Program-made: the position numbers and the translations under genes
The notes under the pieces: model-generated
What the model saw: only the letters and a program-made list of their open reading frames with translations
Told to the model about the DNA's origin: nothing
Databases searched by the model: none
Shown: positions 15,884 through 25,171 of the stretch, one piece after another
Layout of the letters: every line of letters starts with the position of its first letter
How positions within the stretch are numbered: the stretch's first letter is position 1
NCBI GenBank assembly: GCA_903851035.1
Contig: CAINND010000116.1
Span: forward strand, 1 to 50,348
From: an uncultured Acidobacteriota bacterium
Lineage (GTDB): Bacteria; Acidobacteriota; Terriglobia; Terriglobales; Acidobacteriaceae
Direction of reading: 5' to 3'
DNA length: 50,348 bases

Positions 15884-17305
15884 CTATTTCCGCTTCGGAC
15901 GATAAAGGTCGGTCGAGGTTCCGTAGAAAATCTCGCTGGCCTCCATGATGGTCTCCGATAGCGTCGGGTGTGGGTGGATGCTGTGGCCAATGTCGTAGGC
16001 CGTCGCCGCCATCTCAATCGCCAGCACGATCTCGGCAATCATGTCGCCAGCGCCGGGTCCAACGATGGCGCCGCCCAGCACGCGCTCGGTCTTCTTATCG
16101 ATGAGCAGCTTGGTCAGCCCCTCGGTGCGATCCAGTGTCACCGCGCGTCCGCTGGCCGCCCAGGGGAACTTCACGATCTCCACCTCGATGCCCTTGGCCT
16201 CGGCCTCGGCCTGCGTCAATCCGGCCCACGCAATCTCCGGATCGGTAAAGACCACGGCGGGAATCGCGTAGGGCGCAAACTCCACCTTGTGGCCCAGAAT
16301 GTGCTCGATGGCCGTGCGGCCTTCGTGCGCGGCCTTGTGTGCCAGCATCGGGTCGCCGGCCACGTCGCCAATTGCGTAGACCGCGGGATCGTCGGTCTGC
16401 AACTGCTTGTTCACCGTGATGAAGCCGCGCTCGTTGACTTTGACCTTCGTCGTCTCCAGCCCGGGAACCTTGCTGTTGGGGCGGCGGCCCACGCTGACCA
16501 GCACCTTGTCGTAGGTCTTTTCTTCCACCGTGCCGTCCGGCAGCTTGAAGGTGACCTTCACCTTGCTGATCTCATCTTTCAGCGCAGTGACCGCAGTGTT
16601 CAGCATGATCTTGTTGAAGAGCTTTTCCAGCCGCTTCTGCAGCGGCGGAACCAGGTCGCGGTCGGCGCCCGGCAGCAACCCGGGAGTCATTTCGACCACG
16701 TCCACCTTGCTGCCCAGCGTGGCGTACACCGTGCCCAACTCCAGTCCAATGTAGCCGCCGCCGATGACGAGAAATGTCTTCGGCACGTCCTTCAAATCCA
16801 GCGCGCCGGTCGAATCCAGAATGTTCGCGCCGGTAGCCGCCAGCGGCCCGGGCCGCGCCGGAGACGATCCGGTGGCGATGATGATTTTGTCGAACTTCAG
16901 CGTATCCTCGCCGCCCGTCGTCTTCTTCACCTTCAGGGTATTCGAGTTGACGAACGCAGCCTCGCCCTGGATGTAAGTGACCTTGCGCTGCTTGCTCATC
17001 ATGCCCAGCCCGCCGGTCAGCTTGGCCACCACGCCATCTTTGAATGCGCGCAGCTTGGCCACATCTACTTTAGGCTCGCCGAACTCCACGCCCCAGCTGG
17101 CCGCGTGCTTGCTCTCGGTGATCAGGGCCGCCACGTGCAGCAGCGCCTTCGACGGAATGCAGCCGCGGTACAGGCAGACGCCGCCGGGATTCTTCTCCAG
17201 GTCAATCAGCGTCACGTCAAGGCCAAGGTCAGCCCCAAGGAATGCCGCGGCATAGCCTCCCGGCCCGCCGCCAATCACTGCCACTTTCTGATTCGTATTC
17301 GCCAT
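15884..17305 (-). CDS. lpdA: Dihydrolipoyl dehydrogenase (E3 of pyruvate dehydrogenase)
   Basis: 473-aa flavoprotein disulfide reductase. It reoxidises the dihydrolipoyl arm of E2 and reduces NAD. FAD motif AVIGGGPGGYAAAF (residues 9-22), redox pair Cys44/Cys49 in GGVCLYRGCIPSK, NAD fold VIGGGYIGLELG, second FAD motif YAIGDVAGDPMLAHKA, and the C-terminal active-site HPHPTLSE. The second Met (MANTNQ) is preferred over one four residues upstream because it gives a standard family N-terminus. Follows aceE and aceF on the same strand, with one small unrelated gene between aceF and lpdA. Confidence 0.95.
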   Translation of the reverse strand: MANTNQKVAVIGGGPGGYAAAFLGADLGLDVTLIDLEKNPGGVCLYRGCIPSKALLHVAALITESKHAASWGVEFGEPKVDVAKLRAFKDGVVAKLTGGLGMMSKQRKVTYIQGEAAFVNSNTLKVKKTTGGEDTLKFDKIIIATGSSPARPGPLAATGANILDSTGALDLKDVPKTFLVIGGGYIGLELGTVYATLGSKVDVVEMTPGLLPGADRDLVPPLQKRLEKLFNKIMLNTAVTALKDEISKVKVTFKLPDGTVEEKTYDKVLVSVGRRPNSKVPGLETTKVKVNERGFITVNKQLQTDDPAVYAIGDVAGDPMLAHKAAHEGRTAIEHILGHKVEFAPYAIPAVVFTDPEIAWAGLTQAEAEAKGIEVEIVKFPWAASGRAVTLDRTEGLTKLLIDKKTERVLGGAIVGPGAGDMIAEIVLAIEMAATAYDIGHSIHPHPTLSETIMEASEIFYGTSTDLYRPKRK

Positions 17306-17326
17306 AATCTCTCTCACGTATCCTGA

Positions 17327-17686
17327 TTAACTCGATTCGTCCGTTCTTGATTTCTCTCGTCTCAAATCACCAAGAGACTGGTCAATGAGTTCAAGTAATT
17401 CGGAGACTCTACTTCTGATAAGTTCTAGTTGAGCCTCGGCCGTCACTTTTCCATATTTCCTATATGCTTTGCTTGGCTCGTCGCACTTTCGACATAATCT
17501 CGACTTCACTCGACCGGGTTCTTTTTCCATCCCACACTTGCTACAGAGATTCCCCGCCAGGGCAGACGGGCTAGTTGGCGGAATTTGAAATTTGTCGAAT
17601 GGTTTGTTGCACTCACCACATAAATAAGAGTTGAGGCGACTTGGCTCTTTTTCCTTCCCACACTTTCTACAGAACTTGCCTGGCAT
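17327..17686 (-). CDS. Small protein with two tandem C4 zinc ribbons, inside the PDH operon
   Basis: 119-aa protein, not assigned to a known family. It holds two near-identical zinc-ribbon repeats: Cys6, Cys9, Cys23, Cys26 and Cys48, Cys51, Cys65, Cys68, both C-x2-C-x13-C-x2-C with shared EKEP and R/KS.LC text. A charged helical tail (about 78-118, ELIRSRVSELLELIDQSL) may form a coiled coil. Start: ATG with GGAGGAG five bases upstream. It lies 92 bases after aceF and 21 before lpdA. Codons and base composition are AT-richer than the neighbours (28 G+C in 60 bases at 17401-17460 against 36 in 60 at 16861-16920), suggesting acquisition. Function unknown; nucleic-acid or protein binding is plausible. 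Confidence 0.75.
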   Translation of the reverse strand: MPGKFCRKCGKEKEPSRLNSYLCGECNKPFDKFQIPPTSPSALAGNLCSKCGMEKEPGRVKSRLCRKCDEPSKAYRKYGKVTAEAQLELIRSRVSELLELIDQSLGDLRREKSRTDESS

Positions 17687-17778
17687 ATCTCCTCCGGATC
17701 TACACGGCAGAAGTAGACAACAGACAACTGTATTTCAGTCCTGAGACTAGTCCAACACTACAAGTATTCTCAACTCCC

Positions 17779-19530
17779 TTAGCCTTGCACCGAGAGCAGG
17801 AATGGCTGCTCCAGTGCGTCCACAATCCAGCGCACAAAGCGCGCCGCGTCTGCCCCGTCAATGATGCGATGATCATACGACAGCGAAAGCGGCAGCATGG
17901 AGCGCGGTTCAAACTTGCCGTTGATCCACACCGGCTCCAGCCGCGAGCGCGACATGCCCAGGATTGCCACCTCGGGATGGTTGACGATGGGCGTGAAGGC
18001 CGTTCCGCCGACGCCGCCCAGGTTCGTGATGGTAAAGGTGCCACCCTCCATGTCCTCGGCGGAGAGCTTTTTGTCGCGCGCCTTTTTGCTGATGGCCGAT
18101 AACTCCACCGCCAGTTCGATGATGTTCTTCTTGTCCACGTTGCGCAGCACCGGCACCAGTAGCCCGCGGTCGGTATCCACGGCCACGCCAATGTGCACGT
18201 ACTTTTTGTAGATGATCTCTTCGCTCGCGGTGTCAATGCTGGCGTTGAACTGCGGGAAGGCCTTCAGGGCCGATGCCACTACCTTCAGCGCGATGGCCGT
18301 CATCGTCATCTTGCCGCCGGCGGCCTCCGCCTTGGGGGCGAATCTCTTGCGCAGCTCTTCCAGGTCGGTCACGTCCGCCTTGTCGAACTGCGTCACGTGC
18401 GGAATGACATTCCATGCCACGGCCAGGTGTTCGGCGGTCTTGCGGCGCACGCCGCGCAGCGGCTGCTTGTCAATCTTGCCCCAGCGACTGAAGTCCGGCA
18501 GCTTGACCACGACTTTTCCGGCGCCCGTTCCGCTGACCTGCACGTTGCCCGCGGGGTCGGCCATGCGGGTAAAGGTCGCCTTGGCAAAGGCCTTCACGTC
18601 GGCCTCGCTGATGCGTCCGCCCGGCCCGCTGCCTTTCACCATGTAAATGTCCACGCCGATTTCGCGCGCCAACTGGCGCACAATCGGAGCGGCCGGAACG
18701 TTGCGCTGATCCTTCAGCGGGCCGCGCTTGGTCTCCGCCGCGGCGCGTGCGCGCAACTGGGCGTCGCTGGGAATATCCGGCGGCAGAGCCTGCTCTTCGC
18801 TCTTGCCTTCCATCGTGCGGGCCGAGCGGAAGGTGTGCCGCGCCATGGCCATCGAATCCTGATCGGCGGCGTGCGCGACCGGGGCCTCGGGCTCCGGCTC
18901 AGCGACCACAACGGGCTCCACGGCGGGCACCACGGCGGCGATGGTAAAGATCACCTCGCCCACCTTGAGGCGCTGCCCCACCGCGACTTTGATCTCCTTC
19001 ACCTCACCGGCCAGCGTGCTGGGAACCTCCACCACGGCCTTGTCGGTCTCCAGCTCCAACACGCTCTGCCCGGCCGTAATCTGGTCGCCGCTCTTCACCG
19101 CCACGCGCACCACGTCGCCGGCTTCAATGTTCTCGCCCAGCTCAGGCAGCTTGAACTCGACGATCTCCGCCTTGGCCACCGCGGCGGACTTCTTCTCCGC
19201 CTTAGCGGCCTTCGCCGTTGCCTTCGCCTCTGGCTTTGCTGCTTCATTGGCTGCGGGTTCCGGCCTGGTCTCCACCGGCGGCGCAGCGGTTTCGGCCGCT
19301 GCGTAGGTGAACAGCACATCGCCCACCTTCAGGCGCTGGCCGTTGGCGACCCTCACCTCTTCCACCACGCCATCCACTTCGGCCGGAACTTCGACGACCG
19401 CCTTGTCCGTCTCCAACTCGACGACCGTCTGTCCCTTTTTCACCGACTCGCCCGGCGTGATGGCCACGCGCACTACGTCGCCGGCTTCAATGTTTTCGCC
19501 CAGCTCCGGAAGCTTGAATTCCTGTGCCAC
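17779..19530 (-). CDS. aceF: Dihydrolipoyl acetyltransferase (E2 of pyruvate dehydrogenase)
   Basis: 583-aa E2. Two lipoyl domains come first, with lipoylated Lys43 and Lys164, both in ETDKAVVEVP. Ala/Pro/Lys-rich linkers follow each. The peripheral-subunit-binding domain is at about 278-318 (RQLAREIGVDIYMVKGSGPG). The catalytic core ends with YDHRIIDGADAARF, in which His554 and Asp558 are the acetyltransferase residues. GTG at 19530 is chosen as start: AAAGGA lies seven bases upstream and the protein then opens AQEFKLPELG like other E2 proteins; the frame is open to an ATG at 19596. Lies between aceE and the zinc-ribbon gene. Confidence 0.95.
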   Translation of the reverse strand: MAQEFKLPELGENIEAGDVVRVAITPGESVKKGQTVVELETDKAVVEVPAEVDGVVEEVRVANGQRLKVGDVLFTYAAAETAAPPVETRPEPAANEAAKPEAKATAKAAKAEKKSAAVAKAEIVEFKLPELGENIEAGDVVRVAVKSGDQITAGQSVLELETDKAVVEVPSTLAGEVKEIKVAVGQRLKVGEVIFTIAAVVPAVEPVVVAEPEPEAPVAHAADQDSMAMARHTFRSARTMEGKSEEQALPPDIPSDAQLRARAAAETKRGPLKDQRNVPAAPIVRQLAREIGVDIYMVKGSGPGGRISEADVKAFAKATFTRMADPAGNVQVSGTGAGKVVVKLPDFSRWGKIDKQPLRGVRRKTAEHLAVAWNVIPHVTQFDKADVTDLEELRKRFAPKAEAAGGKMTMTAIALKVVASALKAFPQFNASIDTASEEIIYKKYVHIGVAVDTDRGLLVPVLRNVDKKNIIELAVELSAISKKARDKKLSAEDMEGGTFTITNLGGVGGTAFTPIVNHPEVAILGMSRSRLEPVWINGKFEPRSMLPLSLSYDHRIIDGADAARFVRWIVDALEQPFLLSVQG

Positions 19531-19623
19531 TGTGATTCCTTTCGCTCGCTGTAGCCACTCGATGGCCGCAGCCTCATGCCGATTCAGCCATTCCAAAAGA
19601 TGCCGCCAGCATCTGGCAGCCGC

Positions 19624-22302
19624 TTAAACGGTGAACGGATCCGGGTTCTCCGGGTTGATGCCCAGTTCCTTGATGGCCGCCTTAACCTCGGCGGGCTTCA
19701 GATGGCCTTCGTGCAGCAGCCCGGTCAGCGCGGCCAGCACAATGTGCTTGGCGTCCACGTTGAAGAAGTCGCGCAGGCTGGCGCGGCTCTCCGAGCGGCC
19801 GTAGCCATCCGTGCCAAGCGCAATCAGCGGACGCGGCATCCATTGGCTGATCGATTCCGGCAGCGCCTTCACGTAATCACTGGCGGCCACCAGCACGCCG
19901 TCCACATCCTTCAACTGCGCGGCCACCCACGGCACCTTCTGCTTCTCTCCGGGATGCAGCATGTTCCAGCGCTCGCAGTGGTTGCCGTCGCGGTACAGCT
20001 CCTTGTAGCTCGTCACGCTCCACACGTCGGCCGCCACCTTGAACTTCTTCTCCAGTATCTCGGCGGCCTTCAGGGTCTCCATCAGAATCGCTCCGGAGCC
20101 GAACAACTGCGCGCGCCCCTTGGCGTTCTTCAGCTTCGACTTCTGGAACTGGTACAGCCCTTTCAGGATGCCCTCTTCGGCGCCCTCCGGCATCGCCGGC
20201 TGCGTCCACGGCTCATTCATCACCGTGATGTAGTAGAGGATGTCCTGCTGCTCGACGTACATCCTGCGGATGCCTTCCTGCACGATAACTGCCAGCTCAA
20301 ACGCGAACGCGGGATCGTAGGCCAACAGGTTCGGCACCGGATAGGCCAGCAGATGGCTGTGTCCGTCCTGATGCTGCAACCCTTCTCCGGCCAGCGTAGT
20401 GCGCCCGGCCGTGCCGCCACACAAAAAGCCCTTGGCGCGCTGATCTCCGGCGGCCCACACCAGGTCGCCCACCCTTTGCAGGCCGAACATGGAGTAGTAG
20501 ACAAAGAACGGAATCGTGTTGATGCCATGGTGCGCGGGTGAGGTTCCGGCGGCGATGAACTCGCTCAGTCCGCCCGCCTCGGTGATGCCCTCTTCAAGAA
20601 TCTGGCCGTCCTTGGCCTCCTTGTAGTAGAGCAAGGTGTCCATGTCCACCGGCTCGTAAATCTGCCCCACGCTGGAGTAAATGCCCACCTGGCGGAAGAG
20701 CGCTTCCATGCCGAAGGTGCGCGCCTCGTCGGGAATAATCGGCACAATCAGCTTGCCGATCTTCGGATCGCGCAGCATCTTGGCGATCATGCGCACCAAT
20801 ACCATCGTGGTGGCCACCTTGTGGTCGCCCGTGCCGGTGTGGAACTCCTGGAAGAGCTCCGGATTGACCGGCTCCAGCTTGGCGGCACGCATCTTGCGCT
20901 CGGGCAGGTATCCGCCCAACTGCTTGCGGCGGTCGCGCATGTAGCGGATCTCGTCGCTCTCATCCGATGGACGATAGAAGGGCGCGTCGTGCAACTGCTC
21001 GTCGGCAATGGGAATGCCAAAGCGCGAGCGGAAGATCTTCAACTCTTCGTCGTTGATCTTCTTCTGCTGGTGCGTGATGTTTCGGCCCTCGCCGCTCTCG
21101 CCCAGTCCGTAGCCCTTGATGGTCTTGGCCAGGATGACCGTCGGTGAGCCGGTATGCTCCACCGCCGCCTTGTAGGCCGTGTACATCTTGATGGGATCGT
21201 GGCCGCCCAGGCGCAGCTTTTCCAACTGCTCGTCGCTCAGGTGCTCCACCATCTTCAGCAGTCGCGGATCGGTGCCGAAGAAGTTCTTGCGGAAGTACGC
21301 GCCGCTTTCCACGAACATCTTCTGGTACTGGCCGTCGCAGACCTCGCCCATGCGCTTCACCAGCAATCCGTCGCGGTCATTCTGGATGAGCGAATCCCAA
21401 TCCGTGCCCCACAGAACCTTGATGACGTTCCAGCCCGCGCCGCGGAAGATCGCCTCCAGCTCCTGGATGATCTTGCCGTTGCCGCGCACCGGGCCGTCCA
21501 GCCGTTGCAGGTTGCAGTTGACCACGAAGATCAGGTTGTCCAGCCGCTCGCGCGAGGCCAGCGTGATGGCGCCCAGCGACTCCGGCTCATCGGTCTCTCC
21601 GTCGCCCAGGAAGGCCCATACCTTGCCCTGATGACACTGCTTCAGGCCGCGATTTTCCAGGTAGCGGTTAAAGCGCGCCTGGTAGATGGCCTGGATCGGA
21701 CCCAGTCCCATGGAAACCGTGGGGAACTCCCAGAAGTGCGGCATCAGCCACGGGTGGGGGTATGAACTCAGTCCGCCGCCCTCCGCCAGCTCGCGGCGGA
21801 AGTTCTCCAACTGCTTCTCATTCAGGCGGCCTTCCAGATAGGCGCGGGCATAAACGCCCGGCGCGGCGTGACCCTGGAAGAAGACCATGTCGCGGTCGCC
21901 ATCCGGCGTCTGCGCGCGGAAAAAGTGATTGAACGCCACCTCGTACAGCGTGGCCGCCGAGGCGAACGAGCTGATGTGCCCGCCAATGCCCTCCGAGCGC
22001 TTGTTGGCCCGCATGACCATGGCCAGGGCGTTCCAGCGCACCAAACTCTTGATTCGCCGCTCCAGTTCCTGATTGCCCGGGAAGGGCGGCTGATTGCTGC
22101 TGGGGATGCTGTTCTGGTAGGGAGTGGTGGCCGTGAAGGGCATCCGGTAGCCCGAGCGCGACGTGTGTAATTCCAACTGCTGCAGCAACCTGCCCGCTCT
22201 CTCCGGGCCGCCGTGCTCCAAAACGTAGTCCAGGGAATCAAGCCATTCCCGGGTTTCCAGTACTTCCTGCCCTACCTGATCATTTCGTTCGGTCGGATTC
22301 AC
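19624..22302 (-). CDS. aceE: Pyruvate dehydrogenase E1, homodimeric type
   Basis: 892-aa thiamine-diphosphate E1 that decarboxylates pyruvate and acetylates E2. Family marks: FFQGHAAPGVYARAYLEGRL, the ThDP motif GDGETDEPES with the downstream NCNLQRLDG, and GRTTLAGEGLQHQDGHS in the second half. Length matches E. coli AceE (887 aa). The GTG at 22302 is preferred because GAGAGG sits about ten bases upstream and the protein begins NPTERNDQ; an upstream ATG at 22374 would add 24 unlikely residues. A -10-like TAGAAT lies at 22345-22340. First gene of the aceE-aceF-(zinc ribbon)-lpdA unit. Confidence 0.95.
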   Translation of the reverse strand: MNPTERNDQVGQEVLETREWLDSLDYVLEHGGPERAGRLLQQLELHTSRSGYRMPFTATTPYQNSIPSSNQPPFPGNQELERRIKSLVRWNALAMVMRANKRSEGIGGHISSFASAATLYEVAFNHFFRAQTPDGDRDMVFFQGHAAPGVYARAYLEGRLNEKQLENFRRELAEGGGLSSYPHPWLMPHFWEFPTVSMGLGPIQAIYQARFNRYLENRGLKQCHQGKVWAFLGDGETDEPESLGAITLASRERLDNLIFVVNCNLQRLDGPVRGNGKIIQELEAIFRGAGWNVIKVLWGTDWDSLIQNDRDGLLVKRMGEVCDGQYQKMFVESGAYFRKNFFGTDPRLLKMVEHLSDEQLEKLRLGGHDPIKMYTAYKAAVEHTGSPTVILAKTIKGYGLGESGEGRNITHQQKKINDEELKIFRSRFGIPIADEQLHDAPFYRPSDESDEIRYMRDRRKQLGGYLPERKMRAAKLEPVNPELFQEFHTGTGDHKVATTMVLVRMIAKMLRDPKIGKLIVPIIPDEARTFGMEALFRQVGIYSSVGQIYEPVDMDTLLYYKEAKDGQILEEGITEAGGLSEFIAAGTSPAHHGINTIPFFVYYSMFGLQRVGDLVWAAGDQRAKGFLCGGTAGRTTLAGEGLQHQDGHSHLLAYPVPNLLAYDPAFAFELAVIVQEGIRRMYVEQQDILYYITVMNEPWTQPAMPEGAEEGILKGLYQFQKSKLKNAKGRAQLFGSGAILMETLKAAEILEKKFKVAADVWSVTSYKELYRDGNHCERWNMLHPGEKQKVPWVAAQLKDVDGVLVAASDYVKALPESISQWMPRPLIALGTDGYGRSESRASLRDFFNVDAKHIVLAALTGLLHEGHLKPAEVKAAIKELGINPENPDPFTV

Positions 22303-22619
22303 TTTGCTATGCCTCTCAAGGTGCCGAATGCAACTTAACATTCTACCCTGCCAGGCAGACTCAATGTGGCCCATCAGACAGGTTGTTACTTAATTTTGAT
22401 GCTTCTCAATGGGTATTTGGACCGGGCCAAGTCAATTATTTACGGCACATCAGTGCCAATCTGCCACCTTGCGGAACGCTCCCCCGGGGGCAATGCACGC
22501 TGGATACCGGGCGGCGATGATTTTTCTGCTTCAGCGGAGGAAAACGGGCATATCATGGCGCCGGCAGAGGTTGTCACCTCGGCTGTAATACGGTCTTCCT
22601 AGAGATGGAGGGTGCCTGT
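22303..22619. other. Divergent intergenic region aceE / membrane protein
   Basis: No gene is visible. The left part holds the aceE leader. The right part is AT-rich near 22380-22440 and probably contains promoters for both directions, but I find no -35/-10 pair with good spacing. A GGAGGG ribosome site (22607-22612) belongs to the next gene. Confidence 0.5.
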
Positions 22620-23294
22620 ATGTTTGAGCAGGAAATTGAATTGGAACAGAAGGAAGGATCCAACTGGGGACCCTTCCTGATGATTGCACTTTTAGTCGGA
22701 CTTTTTGTGGGCGGCATTGGAGTCGTCATCTTCCAGAGCAGGCAGACCGTGAAGCCGGAAGAGGCCACGGCCGCCGTTGAAGCGCGCGTCAAAGCCCTGG
22801 GTCCGGTCACGGTCAGCTTCCACACCGGCACGGTCAGCTACAACGGGCCGGATAAGCCCACCGATCCGCAGTACAAGCTGCTGACCAACGCTGGCCTGCT
22901 TAAGGTGGGCAAGGGCAAGGGTTACGCCGCGCTGGTGGAGGTAACGCCGCAGGGCAAGGAGTTGTTTGCCACTGTTCCCGGCGTGCAGACCACCCCGGAC
23001 AAGAATGACACCACGCTTTACGTGGTGCCGCTGGCCTCGCGCAAAATGGTCTCCGTGGGAACCATCACCAAGCTGGCCCAGGGACGCTTCCAGGTGAACT
23101 ACACCTGGCAGTGGACGACCACTCCTGCGGGCGAATATTTTGATGTGGATGGAAAAAATGTGCAGGCACTGAGCCTGTATGAACGCAGTGTACTGATTGA
23201 CCAGCACGGCGCCAACAAATACCACCAGGGCGCCATGAAAGCCTCCATGGTGCTGGCCAAGGGCACGAAAGGCTGGGAGCCGGCAGCCAACTAG
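22620..23294 (+). CDS. Membrane-anchored protein of unknown function
   Basis: 224-aa protein that I do not recognise. A short acidic N-terminus (FEQEIELEQKEGSNW) precedes one transmembrane helix (about residues 18-38, GPFLMIALLVGLFVGGIGVV). The remaining 185 residues are predominantly beta with many Thr, Val and Lys, and should lie outside the cytoplasm. The ATG at 22620 is chosen because GGAGGG lies seven bases upstream. Its direction is divergent from aceE and it is followed by a probable terminator, so it seems monocistronic. Confidence 0.8.
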   Translation: MFEQEIELEQKEGSNWGPFLMIALLVGLFVGGIGVVIFQSRQTVKPEEATAAVEARVKALGPVTVSFHTGTVSYNGPDKPTDPQYKLLTNAGLLKVGKGKGYAALVEVTPQGKELFATVPGVQTTPDKNDTTLYVVPLASRKMVSVGTITKLAQGRFQVNYTWQWTTTPAGEYFDVDGKNVQALSLYERSVLIDQHGANKYHQGAMKASMVLAKGTKGWEPAAN

Positions 23295-23335
23295 GCCGCT
23301 TCCCTCCCCTGTAATACGGCCCCGCGCAGTTGCCT

Positions 23336-23358
23336 CCCCGGCGGCTGGCGGGGCTTTT
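23336..23358 (+). terminator. Probable rho-independent terminator
   Basis: CCCCG (23336-23340) pairs with CGGGG (23349-23353), followed by C and TTTT (23355-23358). The stem is short, so efficiency is uncertain. Confidence 0.45.
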
Positions 23359-23510
23359 GTCCTATCTAGCTCCATTGCCAGGCCCGCAAGGAAACCTCAA
23401 GCCCTCCAGCTCGGCTGCCGATGAAGCTCACAGACGGGTATCTCCTGCGCACGGTTTGAATACCAACGGCCGCCGCCCAGGGGAGCCCCGCGCCTGGGAG
23501 AGATCGGCCT

Positions 23511-24329
23511 GTGACCTCACCGCAACTGACGCCGGAGCTGAGTGGCTTTCCCTTCGCTCCGCCGCCCTCTGCGCAGGCCCCGCCCCCATCGCTGGCCACC
23601 ACGCTCTCCGCCGACGAGCAGCAAGAGCTGGTGCTGGCGCATCTGGATGACGTCAAGCAGGTGGCGCGCTCCATCCTGCGCCGTCTGCCGCCCTCGGTGC
23701 AGTTGGACGACCTCATCCAGGCCGGCTCGCTTGGCCTGATGGATGCCGCGCGCCGTTACCAGGCCCGCCCCAACATGAGCTTCCGCCAGTACGCCCGCAT
23801 CCGCATCACCGGCGCCATCTTCGACAGCCTGCGCGAACTCGACTGGGCCTCACGCTACTTCCGCAGCCGCCAGCAGAAGCTGGATAACGCCACCCGCACG
23901 CTGGAGAGCAAGCTGGGACGCCGCCCCAGCAGCGATGAAGTGGCCGACAGCATGGGCATGGACCTGAACACCTTTTACGAGTTCGCCCTGGCCGTGCAGG
24001 AGATGCAGGAGGTGGACTTTGAGCCGCAGGAGGATAGCGAACGCATCAGCGTGCAGGAGAGCGTGGCCGACGATCCGGAAAAGCGCCCCGACGCCCTTTG
24101 CCACCAGAAAGAGACACAAAGCGAGTTGCGCCGCTACCTTGACCAGTTGCCGCCCGACGAGGCCAACGTGCTGACCTGCTATTACTTCAAGGAGTGGACG
24201 ATGGCTCGCATCGCCCGCAGCATTGGCAAAACCGAGTCGCGCGTCTCGCAGATTCACCACAAGGCGCTCGAGCATCTGCGCGAACTGCTCGGCCCTGAGG
24301 CGCGGCGGCTGATGACCCGCCTGCTGTGA
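23511..24329 (+). CDS. FliA/WhiG-type RNA polymerase sigma factor
   Basis: 272-aa sigma-70-family factor of the FliA/WhiG/SigD group. After a Pro-rich N-terminus it has region 2 (ARSILRRLPPSVQLDDLIQAGSLGL split over about 52-76; MSFRQYARIRITGAIFDSLR), region 3 (LESKLGRRPSSDEVADSMGM) and region 4 (LPPDEANVLTCYYFKEWTMARIARSIGKTESRVSQIHHKAL in several pieces). Start: GTG, with GGGAGAG nine bases upstream. Such factors drive flagellar, chemotaxis or developmental genes, but no flagellar genes are near, so its regulon here is unknown. No anti-sigma gene is adjacent. Confidence 0.9.
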   Translation: MTSPQLTPELSGFPFAPPPSAQAPPPSLATTLSADEQQELVLAHLDDVKQVARSILRRLPPSVQLDDLIQAGSLGLMDAARRYQARPNMSFRQYARIRITGAIFDSLRELDWASRYFRSRQQKLDNATRTLESKLGRRPSSDEVADSMGMDLNTFYEFALAVQEMQEVDFEPQEDSERISVQESVADDPEKRPDALCHQKETQSELRRYLDQLPPDEANVLTCYYFKEWTMARIARSIGKTESRVSQIHHKALEHLRELLGPEARRLMTRLL

Positions 24330-24339
24330 ACGCGGACAG

Positions 24340-25095
24340 TTAAATAGAGTAAAAATATTGTTGAATAATTGGGATGAGTGAATCTGCTGTAGAAGGTGTG
24401 TAGCCGGGTGATCGCGCGAGAATCATATGTGTGAAACCAGATCGTTGAAATTCCGTTCCTGCAACATAACAGTTAGGAATTGGCGGCTCACGATCTAACG
24501 GATCTTGTTTTTGACACATCAATATGGCATTCATTTGCGCTTCTGAATAATGCGGTAATTCAATTGGATTATTCTTCCAATCCTCATCACGAAAAAAGAT
24601 GGTATGTATGTCACTTGGAAAACCATCCAACAATGGGGTGTCTGGTCCATAGACGTAATTCAGCGATCGTATCCACCGATTCGCAAGTGCGAACGCTAAG
24701 TAGCTCCCGAAATTTAATCCACCCGATCCACGCTTCGGCTGACCGCGTTCTTCAACAGGAAGCGCCAGTATTTCGGTTAGCAGGTAGACCCAGCTTGAAT
24801 CACCTAGCCCTAGGTCCGCATGGGCATCAACGTGATCAACATCGAAAGGTGCTTCAATCTCGCCCTTTGCGATCCACTCTTTCCAAGTGTCAAACGCCTC
24901 ATCGTGATCGACACAAAGACGCCCAGGAATCTTTCTAGACTTCGACAGTCCGCACTGCTGTTCAAGAAATCGTTCAACCTCTTCTGGTCTGGAACATGAG
25001 TATTGTGGTTCGGGAAGACGAAGGCGCCCACTTCTGAAGTGTGCCGTTGGAAACACAAAGAAATCCAGGTCAAGATCAAGTACACGATGGGTCAT
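24340..25095 (-). CDS. UPF0489-family protein (arginase/deacetylase-like metal-site motifs)
   Basis: 251-aa protein with features of the UPF0489 family. The N-terminus reads VLDLDLDFF (Asp7, Asp9, Asp11), followed by CVDHDEAF (61-68) and HVDAHADLG (88-96). The last resembles the metal-binding DAHAD of arginases and histone deacetylases. Metal-dependent amidohydrolase activity is a guess from the motifs; no substrate is known. It is clearly AT-rich (19 G+C in 60 bases at 24541-24600), has a weak ribosome site, and sits convergent with the sigma gene, ten bases from its stop. These are signs of horizontal acquisition. Confidence 0.7.
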   Translation of the reverse strand: MTHRVLDLDLDFFVFPTAHFRSGRLRLPEPQYSCSRPEEVERFLEQQCGLSKSRKIPGRLCVDHDEAFDTWKEWIAKGEIEAPFDVDHVDAHADLGLGDSSWVYLLTEILALPVEERGQPKRGSGGLNFGSYLAFALANRWIRSLNYVYGPDTPLLDGFPSDIHTIFFRDEDWKNNPIELPHYSEAQMNAILMCQKQDPLDREPPIPNCYVAGTEFQRSGFTHMILARSPGYTPSTADSLIPIIQQYFYSI

Positions 25096-25171
25096 ATAGG
25101 TGCCTGGTACCCTACCCTAGCCGGAGTTGCAACAGCAGGATACTTAGAAGTTTGATGGAGGTGAGCGTATC

